From positions 1-19,677 of the forward strand of contig JACNHM010000539.1 in NCBI GenBank assembly GCA_014383605.1: 19,677 bases of DNA, read 5' to 3'. The translations under genes and the position numbers were made by a program. The notes under the pieces are model-generated. The model was not told the DNA's origin. It searched no databases and saw only the letters and a list, made by a program, of their open reading frames with translations. Origin of the DNA: Chloroflexota bacterium (GTDB lineage Bacteria; Chloroflexota; Anaerolineae; UBA3071). Below, one piece after another: positions 1 to 7,886 of this stretch (position 1 is its first letter; every line of letters starts with the position of its first letter).

Positions 1-1514
1 AGCCGGTGGTGGAGGCGGTGATCACCGTCCCCGCCTACTTCAACGACTCGCAGCGGCAGGCCACCAAGGACGCCGGCCAGATCGCCGGCCTGAAGGTGCT
101 GCGCATCATCAACGAGCCCACCGCTTCTACCCTGGCCTACGGGCTTGGGAAGGAGAAAACCGAGACCATCGCCGTCTACGACCTGGGCGGTGGCACTTTC
201 GACATCTCCATCCTGGAGATAGAGGCGGGGCGGGAGGGGGAACGGGACCTCTTCGAGGTGCATTCGACCAGCGGCGACACCTTCCTGGGCGGCGACGACT
301 GGGATCAGCGGCTCATTGAGTACATCGCCGACGAGTTTCGGCGGGATCAGGGCATTGACCTGCGACAGGACCGCATGGCGCTGCAGCGGCTCAAGGAGGC
401 GGCGGAGAAGGCCAAGGTAGAGCTTTCGACGGTGATGCAAACGGAGGTCAATCTGCCCTTCATCACCGCCGACGCCACCGGCCCCAAGCATCTGCAGATC
501 ACCATCACCCGGGCCAAGCTGGAGCAGCTCACCGCTGACCTGGTGGAGCGCACGGCCGGCCCCTTGCGGCAGGCTCTGGAAGATGCCAAGCTGACGCCGC
601 AGAAGATTGACGAGGTGGTGCTGGCGGGCGGACAGACCCGCTCGCCGGCCATCCAGCAGTTGGTGCGTGACTACTTCAGCAAAGAGCCGCACAAGGGGAT
701 CAATCCCGACGAGGTGGTGGGCGTCGGCGCCGCTATCCAAGCCGGCGTGCTGACCGGCGAGGTCAAGGACGTCCTGTTGCTGGACGTCACGCCGCTGACG
801 CTGAGCATCGAGACCCTGGGCGGCGTGGCCACGCCGCTCATCGAGCGCAACACCACCATCCCCGTGCGCAAGAGTCAGGTCTTCTCCACCGCTGCCGACG
901 GGCAGACGCAGGTGGAGATCAACGTGCTGCAGGGCGAGCGGCCCATGGCGGCGGACAACAAGTCGCTGGGTCGCTTCATCCTCGATGGCATTCCGCCGGC
1001 ACCGCGGGGCATCCCGCAGGTCGAGGTGACCTTCGACATTGACGCCGACGGCATCCTGAATGTTTCGGCGCAGGACAAGGCCACGGGGCGTGAGCAGCAC
1101 ATCACCATCACCGCCAGTTCCGGTCTGGCCAAGGAGGAGGTGGAGCAGATGGTGAAGGACGCGCAGGGCCATGCGGCGGAGGATCGCAAGCGCAGGGAGC
1201 GGGTGGAGGCGCGCAACGCCGCCGACACGATGATCTACCAGGCGGAGAAGACCCTGCGCGAGCAGGGGGACAAGGTTCCCGCCGACGTGCGCAGCGAGGT
1301 GGAAAGCCAGATCGGCGGGCTGCGGGGAATCCTGGAGACGGGCAGCACGGAGGAGCTGCGGCGCAAGACGCAGAGCCTCTCGGATAGCCTGCAGAAGATC
1401 GGCGCGGCCATGTACGAGCAGCAGGCCCCGCCGCCACCGCCGGGTGGCGAAGCCGGTGGCGCGCCGGGCGGCGATGAGGACGTCGTCGAGGGCGAGTTCC
1501 GCGAGGCGGAGTAG
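1..1514 (+). CDS. dnaK: Chaperone DnaK (Hsp70), 3' portion; 5' end outside window
   Basis: ATP-dependent Hsp70 chaperone that binds unfolded peptides in the cytoplasm with DnaJ and GrpE. The frame is already open at the left edge (a proline codon at 3-5), so the N-terminal roughly 140 residues, including phosphate-1 motif, are missing; about 503 of the usual 610-640 residues remain. Visible landmarks, numbered from the GTG at 6: [10 protein letters not shown] at 5-14, INEPTA at 35-40, the phosphate-2 motif DLGGGTFD at 59-66, the adenosine motif [10 protein letters not shown] near 205, the interdomain linker [12 protein letters not shown], then the beta-sandwich substrate domain and helical lid. 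The tail is Pro/Gly-rich and ends in acidic [13 protein letters not shown], as in bacterial DnaK. It is a housekeeping gene, convergent with and probably unrelated to the catabolic cluster that follows. Confidence 0.97.
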   Translation, partial: PVVEAVITVPAYFNDSQRQATKDAGQIAGLKVLRIINEPTASTLAYGLGKEKTETIAVYDLGGGTFDISILEIEAGREGERDLFEVHSTSGDTFLGGDDWDQRLIEYIADEFRRDQGIDLRQDRMALQRLKEAAEKAKVELSTVMQTEVNLPFITADATGPKHLQITITRAKLEQLTADLVERTAGPLRQALEDAKLTPQKIDEVVLAGGQTRSPAIQQLVRDYFSKEPHKGINPDEVVGVGAAIQAGVLTGEVKDVLLLDVTPLTLSIETLGGVATPLIERNTTIPVRKSQVFSTAADGQTQVEINVLQGERPMAADNKSLGRFILDGIPPAPRGIPQVEVTFDIDADGILNVSAQDKATGREQHITITASSGLAKEEVEQMVKDAQGHAAEDRKRRERVEARNAADTMIYQAEKTLREQGDKVPADVRSEVESQIGGLRGILETGSTEELRRKTQSLSDSLQKIGAAMYEQQAPPPPPGGEAGGAPGGDEDVVEGEFREAE

Positions 1515-1588
1515 GACAGGGACGAACGTGGATGGACACGGACAAACTGTAGGTAGTCTTCTGTCCATCCGTTGACTACGTCAAAGCA

Positions 1589-1622
1589 AAGGCCCCTCGC
1601 TCCGTCGGGAGTGAGGGGCCTT
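1589..1622. terminator. Strong bidirectional terminator hairpin between dnaK and the convergent cluster
   Basis: A 15-bp stem (1589-1603 with 1608-1622, one G-T wobble) closes a 4-nt GTCG loop. It starts AAGGCCCCTC and ends GAGGGGCCTT. On the plus strand it is followed by TTGTGTGTGT; on the minus strand by TTTGCTTTG, so it has a short T-rich tail in both directions. It lies 75 nt after the dnaK stop and about 210 nt after the end of the PHP-domain gene, a position suited to ending both convergent transcripts. Confidence 0.85.
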
Positions 1623-1829
1623 GTGTGTGTACGCCCCAGGACTGGGGTTTCGGCACGTCGGGAGTAGTGAATGCAGAAGGGCCACGCTTCTGCGTAACCT
1701 CAGCTTCTGTCTCTGGCGGGAGCGACGGGGGTCAATCCCCCATGTGACATCACCGTCATCCCAAGCAAAGGAAAGCATGGTCGGATGTACGCAGTGGCAG
1801 CTTTGGGGTTTCTAAAGTCTAGGGGGCAG
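1623..1829. other. Intergenic remainder with small hairpins and a tRNA-3'-end-like segment
   Basis: No credible gene is seen between the dnaK terminator and the end of the PHP-domain gene. Two small inverted repeats are present: CCCC..GGGG around 1632-1645, and CAGAAG/CTTCTG at 1674-1692. The segment 1717-1741 resembles the 3' end of the tRNA-Asp at the right edge of the window, with CGGGAGCGACGGG identical at 1717-1729. Its meaning is discussed as a finding. Confidence 0.6.
1717..1741 (-). repeat. Partial direct copy of the tRNA-Asp 3' end (possible att-site remnant)
   Basis: Read on the plus strand, 1717-1729 is CGGGAGCGACGGG, identical to 19623-19635, which is the discriminator base, 3' acceptor strand and 3' T-stem of the tRNA-Asp gene. 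Over 25 positions (1717-1741 against 19623-19647) 20 match. The orientation is the same, and the copy lies on the side from which an element integrated at the tRNA 3' end would be bounded. It could be an old attachment site, a tRNA fragment or chance similarity in GC-rich DNA. Confidence 0.45.
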
Positions 1830-3650
1830 TCAGGTCGTGGCTTCCACCCAGATGGGGGAAGACCAGGCGCGCTCACCATCTGCCTGGAGCACACGAGCGT
1901 AGTAGTAGACCGGCGCAGAGAGAGGAGCAGGGTCTTCCACCTCGAAAGACAGCTTCGGCGAGCCGTGGCCAAGGATGCGCCAGGCGACACGCCCCTGCGA
2001 GACAATCTCGACGGCCTCAATCTCGGCCGTGCCGACAACCATCCCGCGAAGGACCCGCGACGCGGCACGGTCGGTCACGGCAATGTCGCTTCCCATCGGG
2101 TGCCCGTTCACCCGCAAGTCGAGCACGATGCGTGGGCCGCTGGTGGCGTAGCAACGGCGGGCGTACAAGGCATCGAAGATCGCCTCTCGGGTCAGTTCAG
2201 GCGCATACACAGCAACCAATCCACTGCGCGGCCATCGCAGGTTAGGGCTGTCCTCCTCGCGGTCGCTGCCGGGCATGGCCGTGTGATTATCGCTGCCGGC
2301 GGTGAACCCCAGCCGGTAGCCGCGCCCCAGCGCGTCCAGCACCGAGTGACCCACTTCAGCGAAACGCAGCGGGCGGAAGTCGCCCGGCACAGCCTCGGAG
2401 CAGCCCCACTTGCTGTAGATCTCCACCAACCGTACCAGGTCGGTGTCCATGTGCTTCCAAGCCACGGTCAGTGAGGGGTCCGGCACGCCGGCAGCGTTCT
2501 TGCAGGCCACCGGGTGGTGTGGCACCACCAGAGTTGGCTGGCCTGACCGATGCAACGCAGCGAAAAGCTTGGGCAGGGAATCGGTGACAGGGTCACTGCA
2601 GGTGAAAAAGGGACCGTCGGCGTCACGGAAGTAAATGTTGTGATGCCCGCTGTCCAGGAGCGGGGTCGGTGCGCTCCACTCGTAGCCCAGGAGCGTCATA
2701 AAGCGGCCCGGTTCGTAGTAGCGGGCTGCCGCTTCGCGCACCAGAGGCCACGTGCTGCGCGACAGGCTGTAGCCATAGATATGCGACTCGTGGTCGGTGA
2801 CGGCAGCAAAGTCCAGCCGCTGCACGTCTCGCGCCCAGGTGTACAGATCGTCCGCGCTCCGCATGCCGTCGGAAAGCGCGGTGTGGCAGTGGATCTCGCC
2901 GAAGAAGAGCCTGTCTTCGACATCCCGCAGCCAGGGCACTGGGTTCGAGGTGGCACCAAGTCCCAACTCTGGCACGGTCACGCGGCAGCAGGCTGGCTGC
3001 TGTTCCACGGCGGGGACGCGCACCTGCGCGCCGGTCTCCGCATCCAGCTTGACCTCGAGCGCGCCCTTGCCGAACAGGTCTACCTGGGCAGTGACTTTCT
3101 GCGGCGCAGGGTTGCCGTGGCAGTCCCACAGGCCGATGGACAGCAGCAGCGTGCCGGCCTCGTCCGGCGGCCCCAGCGTCGCCTCCAGCCGCGCTGGGGC
3201 GTCGGCGACACAGCGTAACGCACATCCCTTGGGGATAACGCGGAAGAGGCCGTTGCCATGCACGTCTTCGTAGACGCGCAGGCGGTAGGTGTGAACCTGG
3301 CTGCCCAGTCGCCAGTGGCCTCTGGCGCCGAAAGTGATGGCGATCGTGACGTGCGGGGGAACGAGGGCCTGTGCCCGGCAGATAATCTGCTGGCCATCCT
3401 CGCAGCGAGGGAGCCAGGCCTGTTCGATGGTGAAAGGAACGCCTTGAGGGCAAGTGATGGAGATGTCGTGCTCAGCGATGGCCGGTTGCATCTTGCTGCT
3501 GTTAGCAAAGCCGGCGCTGTCCTCCCAGATCAGCTTCAGCGCGCCGCCGGCTGCCAATCCCTGGGGCCCCAGGTCAACCTCGACGGTCCACGGGCCGGCG
3601 GCGTTCACCACGCTTACCTCTGGGGTCAGACGAATCCTTGGCCTGTTCAT
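1830..3650 (-). CDS. PHP-domain metallohydrolase (CehA/DUF3604-like) with N-terminal beta-rich region
   Basis: Predicted metal-dependent hydrolase of about 606 residues, substrate unknown. From the ATG at 3650, residues 1-245 look beta-rich and have no motif I recognise. The PHP (amidohydrolase-like) domain follows, with metal-ligand motifs EIHCHTALSDG (about 252-262), AVTDHE (283-288), VVPHHP (375-380) and TAGSDNH (450-456). A C-terminal region of roughly 90 residues (from NGHPMGSD on) looks beta-sandwich-like. No signal peptide is obvious. The frame can be extended to a TTG at 3674, adding eight residues; neither start has a good Shine-Dalgarno, and I prefer the ATG. It is the last gene of the minus-strand series, 63 nt after the permease. 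PHP proteins of this type occur near sulfatases in other bacteria, but a role here is inference. Confidence 0.85.
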   Translation of the reverse strand: MNRPRIRLTPEVSVVNAAGPWTVEVDLGPQGLAAGGALKLIWEDSAGFANSSKMQPAIAEHDISITCPQGVPFTIEQAWLPRCEDGQQIICRAQALVPPHVTIAITFGARGHWRLGSQVHTYRLRVYEDVHGNGLFRVIPKGCALRCVADAPARLEATLGPPDEAGTLLLSIGLWDCHGNPAPQKVTAQVDLFGKGALEVKLDAETGAQVRVPAVEQQPACCRVTVPELGLGATSNPVPWLRDVEDRLFFGEIHCHTALSDGMRSADDLYTWARDVQRLDFAAVTDHESHIYGYSLSRSTWPLVREAAARYYEPGRFMTLLGYEWSAPTPLLDSGHHNIYFRDADGPFFTCSDPVTDSLPKLFAALHRSGQPTLVVPHHPVACKNAAGVPDPSLTVAWKHMDTDLVRLVEIYSKWGCSEAVPGDFRPLRFAEVGHSVLDALGRGYRLGFTAGSDNHTAMPGSDREEDSPNLRWPRSGLVAVYAPELTREAIFDALYARRCYATSGPRIVLDLRVNGHPMGSDIAVTDRAASRVLRGMVVGTAEIEAVEIVSQGRVAWRILGHGSPKLSFEVEDPAPLSAPVYYYARVLQADGERAWSSPIWVEATT

Positions 3651-3713
3651 CAGTGAAGACGATCTGGTTCGCAATGCACCAGCGCAGTGGACCTCTGTTG
3701 AGCTGGAAAGATG

Positions 3714-4598
3714 TCACACCAACTGCCGCGGGTCAAACGCGTCCCGCAATCCGTCGCCGACGAAGTTGATGCTCAACACCGATAGGATGATCGCCAATCC
3801 CGCCGGGATCCACAACCAGGGCATGCCCTGCACCAGGATCAGGTTCTGAGCCTGGTTGAGCATATTGCCCCAACTGGGCGTGGGGGGCGGCACGCCGAGG
3901 CCCAGGAAGGACAGGCCTGCCTCCATGAGGATAGCGGATGCAACACCTAAGGTGGCTGCCACGATCACTGGCCCGAGCGCGTTGGGCAAGATGTGCTTGA
4001 AGATGATCCGCGCAGGGGACGCGCCAATACTGCGGGCCGCCTGCACAAACTCGGTTTCTCGCAGCGAGAGGAAGCTGCCCCTCACCAGGCGAGCTATTCC
4101 AGGCCAGGCCAGCAAGCCGATGGCCGCCATGGTATTGTAGATGCTGGGCCCCAACGCAGCAACCAGAACGATAATGACGATCAGGGGAGGGAAACACATG
4201 ACCATATCGGTCAACCGCATGATTGCTGCATCCACGCCGCCCCGGAGGTAGCCCGCCAGTCCTCCAAGAATGATGCCGATGCCGGTCGAGATGGACACTG
4301 CCACCAGTCCGACCGACAGCGAAACCCGGCCACCATGGAGCAGTCGCGCCCAGATGTCCCGGCCGGTGCCGTCTGAGCCCATCCAGTGAGTCGCGCTGGG
4401 TGGGGAGTAGCGATTGGCTAGATCCAACTGCTGGTAGGAAAAGCGGCTCAACCACGGCGCGAAGACTGCGCTGACGACCAGCAACGACAGCATGATCAGC
4501 CCAAACATGGCCAGCTTATGGCGACGAAAGCGCCGGATGCGCTTCACGAGCAGGCTTTCCGACCGGCCTAGCTCCCTCAGTTCCTCCAATTCAGCCAT
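3714..4598 (-). CDS. ABC transporter permease, DppC/OppC type
   Basis: Inner-membrane permease of 294 residues for a peptide/nickel/oligosaccharide-type (family 5) importer. The N-terminal OppC-type segment and first membrane helix (about 28-50) are followed by the typical MGSDGTGRDIWARLLHGGR motif (73-91), several further helices, and the EAA loop (about 187-212, EFVQAARSIGAS..HILPNALGP) that docks an ATPase. It ends in the family-typical GDGLRDAFDPR. It lies 54 nt downstream of the DppB-type gene and is clearly its partner. The ATG at 4598 has a GGAG 12 nt upstream, rather far for a ribosome site. Substrate cannot be deduced: family-5 importers carry peptides, sugars, metals and opine-like compounds. 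Confidence 0.95.
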   Translation of the reverse strand: MAELEELRELGRSESLLVKRIRRFRRHKLAMFGLIMLSLLVVSAVFAPWLSRFSYQQLDLANRYSPPSATHWMGSDGTGRDIWARLLHGGRVSLSVGLVAVSISTGIGIILGGLAGYLRGGVDAAIMRLTDMVMCFPPLIVIIVLVAALGPSIYNTMAAIGLLAWPGIARLVRGSFLSLRETEFVQAARSIGASPARIIFKHILPNALGPVIVAATLGVASAILMEAGLSFLGLGVPPPTPSWGNMLNQAQNLILVQGMPWLWIPAGLAIILSVLSINFVGDGLRDAFDPRQLV

Positions 4599-4652
4599 GT
4601 GGATGCTTCGCTCCGTGCACGAATGACTTGATTCTGGAAACAGTCGTAGATC

Positions 4653-5609
4653 CTACCGGTAGCGTATCCGTGGATCGGCAAACGTGTACGTGATGTCCAC
4701 GAGCAGATTGCTGAACAGCACCATCATGGTTGTCACAAGCGCCACGCCCATGATCATCGGATAGTCCCGGTGCGTCACGGCGGTGATATACAAGCGCCCC
4801 ATCCCTGGCCACTGGAAGATGGTCTCAATGAACACTGCACCTGCCAAGAGGGCCGGCAGTGTCAGGCCCACGACGGTGACGATGGGGATGAGCGCGTTGC
4901 GCAAGGCGTGCCGGATCAGCACCACGCGCTCCGGCAAGCCCTTGGAGCGGGCCGTGACCAGGTAGTCGGACTTCAACACATCCAACATGCTTGCGCGCGT
5001 GTAGCGCATGAAGGCGGCGATGCGCAAGATGCCGATAGCCACTGCTGGCAGAGCAAGATGCTTCAGGTTATCGGCAAGGCTGAACGGTATGCCCGGCGTG
5101 GCCATGCCCGAAGTGGGCAGCCAGCGAAGCTTCAGGGCGAAGAAGTGCATCAACAGCATGCCCACAAAAAAGACGGGCATCGATATGCCTGCAAAGCCAA
5201 AGATGGTGAGCACGTAGTCCACGATGGAATACTGCTTGAGTGCAGAGACGATTCCTAATGAGATGCCGATGATGAGCGAGAAGATCAGAGAGACCCCCAT
5301 CAGCTCCAGCGTGGGCACTATGCGCTCGCCAACGGCCTTGGCGATAGGACGCCCGCTGACGTAGGAGTAGCCCATGTTGCCGCGCAACAGCTGCTGCACC
5401 CACAGCAGGTAGCGCACAGCCATGGGCTTGTCCAACCCCAGGCGTGCCCGCTGCAACTCCATCGTTTCTTCAGTGAGGATCGACTGATCGGTCATCATGG
5501 CACCAATCGCATCGCCGGGCATGAGATTGGCCAGCACAAAGATGATGATCGTGATCCCCAACAGCATGGGGATGCTGACCAATAACCTGCCTATCACGTG
5601 CTTGGTCAT
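4653..5609 (-). CDS. ABC transporter permease, DppB/OppB type
   Basis: Inner-membrane permease of 318 residues that pairs with the DppC-type protein to form the translocation channel. The first helix (about 9-29) leads into the typical LANLMPGDA segment. A periplasmic loop with the RxLGLDKP..RYLLW pattern (about 56-70) follows, then five more helices and the EAA loop at 219-244 (TARSKGLPERVVLIRHALRNAL). The end, DITYTFADPRIRYR, matches the family's DPR ending. The start is supported by CCGGAGG a few bases before the ATG at 5609. The gene is separated from the binding-protein gene by 225 nt holding a stable stem-loop, a layout that often lets the binding protein be made in excess of the permeases. 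Confidence 0.95.
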   Translation of the reverse strand: MTKHVIGRLLVSIPMLLGITIIIFVLANLMPGDAIGAMMTDQSILTEETMELQRARLGLDKPMAVRYLLWVQQLLRGNMGYSYVSGRPIAKAVGERIVPTLELMGVSLIFSLIIGISLGIVSALKQYSIVDYVLTIFGFAGISMPVFFVGMLLMHFFALKLRWLPTSGMATPGIPFSLADNLKHLALPAVAIGILRIAAFMRYTRASMLDVLKSDYLVTARSKGLPERVVLIRHALRNALIPIVTVVGLTLPALLAGAVFIETIFQWPGMGRLYITAVTHRDYPMIMGVALVTTMMVLFSNLLVDITYTFADPRIRYR

Positions 5610-5786
5610 GCGACCTCCGGATCATGCCACGTGCACAAGAGCCCAACCTCAAGCCGCCGGGTTGCACGCTCACCCGAAGCAAAGCCTGCCCAGAAGAACC
5701 TGCAGGACGACTCCTGCTCCACTCAAGCAACCGTCGCGGCGTCAGCTCCACACCGCTTCTCGGACCAGGTCTGAGGACGACTAGGA

Positions 5787-5818
5787 GGGATGGGTGAGGG
5801 CTGCCCCTCACCCATCCC
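5787..5818 (-). terminator. Stem-loop between binding-protein and permease genes (attenuator or mRNA stabiliser)
   Basis: A perfect 14-bp stem, GGGATGGGTGAGGG (5787-5800) with its complement at 5805-5818, closes a CTGC loop, 17 nt after the stop of the solute-binding protein gene. On the minus strand no clear T-tract follows, so it looks more like a partial terminator or a 3' stabiliser of the binding-protein mRNA than a full stop. Nothing else is recognised between 5610 and 5786. Confidence 0.7.
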
Positions 5819-5834
5819 CGGGAAAGCGGGCAAC

Positions 5835-7580
5835 CTACTTAATGTACCACGTCTCGACTTCGTTGTACACCGGCAGGTTGAAGTAGATAATCCTCTGCTC
5901 GCTCCAGTGCTCATAGGGGCCAACCGCCTCCCTGCGGAAGCCGAGCGGGCGGATGTCGTACCACAACCACGCGGACGGCTGTTCCTCGTTCAGGATGCTT
6001 GCGATCTCTTGATAGACCGGAGCGCGCTCTTCCTGATCCGTGAGAGCTAGACCCTTGGCGAAGAGCTCGTCCACTTTCGGGTTGCAGTAGCCCTGGGCGA
6101 TGAGGCTTTCGCAGCGCACCGCATCTGCGGCGGTCGCCGGATCCAGCCCCATGCCCAGCCCGAAGAGTCCTGCCTGGAACGTGCCGTCGCTGTATGCCTG
6201 CGTGATGTTAGCGGGCTCAGAGAGGCGCGGCGTCATCTTCACACCCACCTCCGCCAGATACTGCTGCATGGCAACGATCAGGTCCTGGCTCAGCGGGTCC
6301 TTGAAGTGGTACATGAAGTCGATCTCTTTGTCAGCCGGCCATCCTGCCTCTGCCAGTAGCTCGCGGGCCTTGTCCGGATCGTAGGGATAGGTGTTCATGC
6401 CCTCGGGCCAGGTCCACGCCTGCGGGAACATCGTGATGGCAGGATAGCTGCCCTTGTAGACCGTGTCCATCAAGGTCTGCACGTCGATGGCGTAGCGGAA
6501 CGCCTGACGCACGCGCTTGTCGGCAAACAACGGGTCGCTGTGGTTGAAGCGGATAAAGGCTGGGGAGCCCTTGTCCATCACGAACACGTCAATGCCTTCC
6601 TGATTACCGACAAGCCTGGCCTCGTCGATGCCGATGATGGTGGTCTCATAGGCGGTGGTGTGAATCTCGCCGCTTTGCAGGGCCGCGATATGTGTGGCCG
6701 CGTCGGCATAGAACCGGAGGAAGATCTTCTCCAGCTTGGGTGCGCCCAGGAAGTAGTCTTCGTTCCGTTCCAGCTCGATGTACTGCTCGGGGACGTATTT
6801 TACCCACTTGAACGGCCCAGTGCCCACGCGCTGAGTCCAGTAGGGGTGCGTGGCGACTTCTTCCGGTGCCACCTGGCCAAGAATGTGTTCTGGCAGCATA
6901 ACGATGAAGATTTGCTCCAGCTTGGGCCAAAGCATACTGGCGTTGGTCAGTTCTACGCGCAGCGTGTAGTCGTCCAGCGCGCTCACGCCAGCCAGACTGT
7001 CCGCCGTGCCTGCCTTGAAGTCCGCGTAGCCCAGGATGCTCGTGACTTTGGTAGCCCAGCGGGAGGCGACCTTGGGATTGGCGTAGAGATTGAAGCTGAA
7101 CACCGCATCCTTGGCCGTGAACGGCGTGCCGTCGTGCCAGTTCACACCCTTGCGGATATGGAAGATCCAGATTTTGCCATCATCCTGCATCTCATAGCTT
7201 TCTGCCATGAGGGGCTTCAGGCCACCCTGCCAGGTGATGGCTACGAGCGGCTGGTTGACGTACATGTCCAGCCGGTGGGCGCAGGTCGTGTTCAGTGGAT
7301 CAAGAGCCGTGCAGCCGGCCAGAAAGCCTTCGTAGTAGACCTGTTCGACCGGTGCAGGAGTTGCAGTGACCACAACCTCCTTCTCCACCACGACTTCCAC
7401 GGTTTCCTTGATGATCTTCTCCACGGGCACTTCTTTCACGACCTCGACGGTCTCTACAACCTTCTTCTCCACCACCACGGGCTTCTCCACCTCGACGATC
7501 TGCGGGGTGGGCGCCGGGCAGGCGGTTAGAATCAGGGCAGCGACGACGAAGATGCCGAAGATGAGACTTAGCCTACGCAT
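5835..7580 (-). CDS. ABC transporter substrate-binding lipoprotein, family 5 (SBP_bac_5)
   Basis: Extracytoplasmic solute receptor of 581 residues for the adjacent DppBC-type permeases. The start is fixed by AGGAGG eight bases before the ATG at 7580; a longer frame upstream lacks such support. Residues 1-20 form a lipoprotein signal peptide with lipobox LTAC (Cys21). A low-complexity linker rich in Val, Glu and Lys (about 30-72, ending VTATPAP) follows; such linkers are characteristic of Chloroflexota binding proteins and probably act as a stalk. The body has the family-5 signature around KGVNWHDGTPFTAKDAVFSF and ends in the usual C-terminal lobe. It lies between sulfatase 2 (306 nt upstream) and the permeases. 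Ligand unknown; context suggests a sulfated small molecule. Confidence 0.95.
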   Translation of the reverse strand: MRRLSLIFGIFVVAALILTACPAPTPQIVEVEKPVVVEKKVVETVEVVKEVPVEKIIKETVEVVVEKEVVVTATPAPVEQVYYEGFLAGCTALDPLNTTCAHRLDMYVNQPLVAITWQGGLKPLMAESYEMQDDGKIWIFHIRKGVNWHDGTPFTAKDAVFSFNLYANPKVASRWATKVTSILGYADFKAGTADSLAGVSALDDYTLRVELTNASMLWPKLEQIFIVMLPEHILGQVAPEEVATHPYWTQRVGTGPFKWVKYVPEQYIELERNEDYFLGAPKLEKIFLRFYADAATHIAALQSGEIHTTAYETTIIGIDEARLVGNQEGIDVFVMDKGSPAFIRFNHSDPLFADKRVRQAFRYAIDVQTLMDTVYKGSYPAITMFPQAWTWPEGMNTYPYDPDKARELLAEAGWPADKEIDFMYHFKDPLSQDLIVAMQQYLAEVGVKMTPRLSEPANITQAYSDGTFQAGLFGLGMGLDPATAADAVRCESLIAQGYCNPKVDELFAKGLALTDQEERAPVYQEIASILNEEQPSAWLWYDIRPLGFRREAVGPYEHWSEQRIIYFNLPVYNEVETWYIK

Positions 7581-7886
7581 GACTATTCCTCCTTGGGATT
7601 CGTGCCAATGGCATGGCACATCAGTGACTTGTGTGGAGCACGCTCCACTCCGTTGTGGCGCTCCGGCCGTCCTCCTGTGGACGGCATGGGCAGCGCTGAC
7701 GTACACACTCGCTGGTTCGTATTGTTTGGACTGTGCATCACCTCCTCTGCCGGTGTTCGATCCGTCTGGTGGGGGCTGGCAAGCCCACCGGCGACCAAGT
7801 CTATGCTCCCCCCTTTCACCAACTCCTGATGCCAGGCCAGCGGCCTGCTGATGCAGGGGCTTCTATCACGCTGCCCCCGGCGGCAA
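7581..7886 (-). promoter_or_regulatory. 306-nt intergenic region upstream of the binding-protein gene, with inverted repeats
   Basis: This gap separates the enzyme operon from the transport genes and holds no credible gene. It contains four inverted repeats. GTGCCA/TGGCAC with a 6-nt spacer is at 7602-7619, close to the AGGAGG ribosome site. GTGGAGC-AC-GCTCCAC is at 7633-7648. A hairpin GGTGGG..CCCACC with inner GGCT/AGCC stem is at 7768-7789. CAGGCC-AGC-GGCCTG is at 7834-7848, 38 nt past the sulfatase stop. The last two could be terminator-like or RNA-processing structures, the first two operator or leader structures. I see no convincing -35/-10 pair on the minus strand, so whether transport genes have their own promoter is open. 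Confidence 0.5.

Noticed and set aside
1785..2474. Plus-strand open frame of about 229 codons opposite the PHP gene
   Set aside because: Antisense shadow in GC-rich DNA; no domain, no ribosome site.
7370..7500. Tandem DNA repeat or CRISPR-like array in the binding-protein gene
   Set aside because: The repetition comes from protein-level Val/Glu/Lys codons in the lipoprotein linker; there are no regular spacers.
6540..7529. Long plus-strand open frame opposite the binding-protein gene, rich in His/Asp/Leu
   Set aside because: Its repetitive C-terminal part is the complement of the Val/Glu/Lys linker codons of the lipoprotein; no independent coding evidence.
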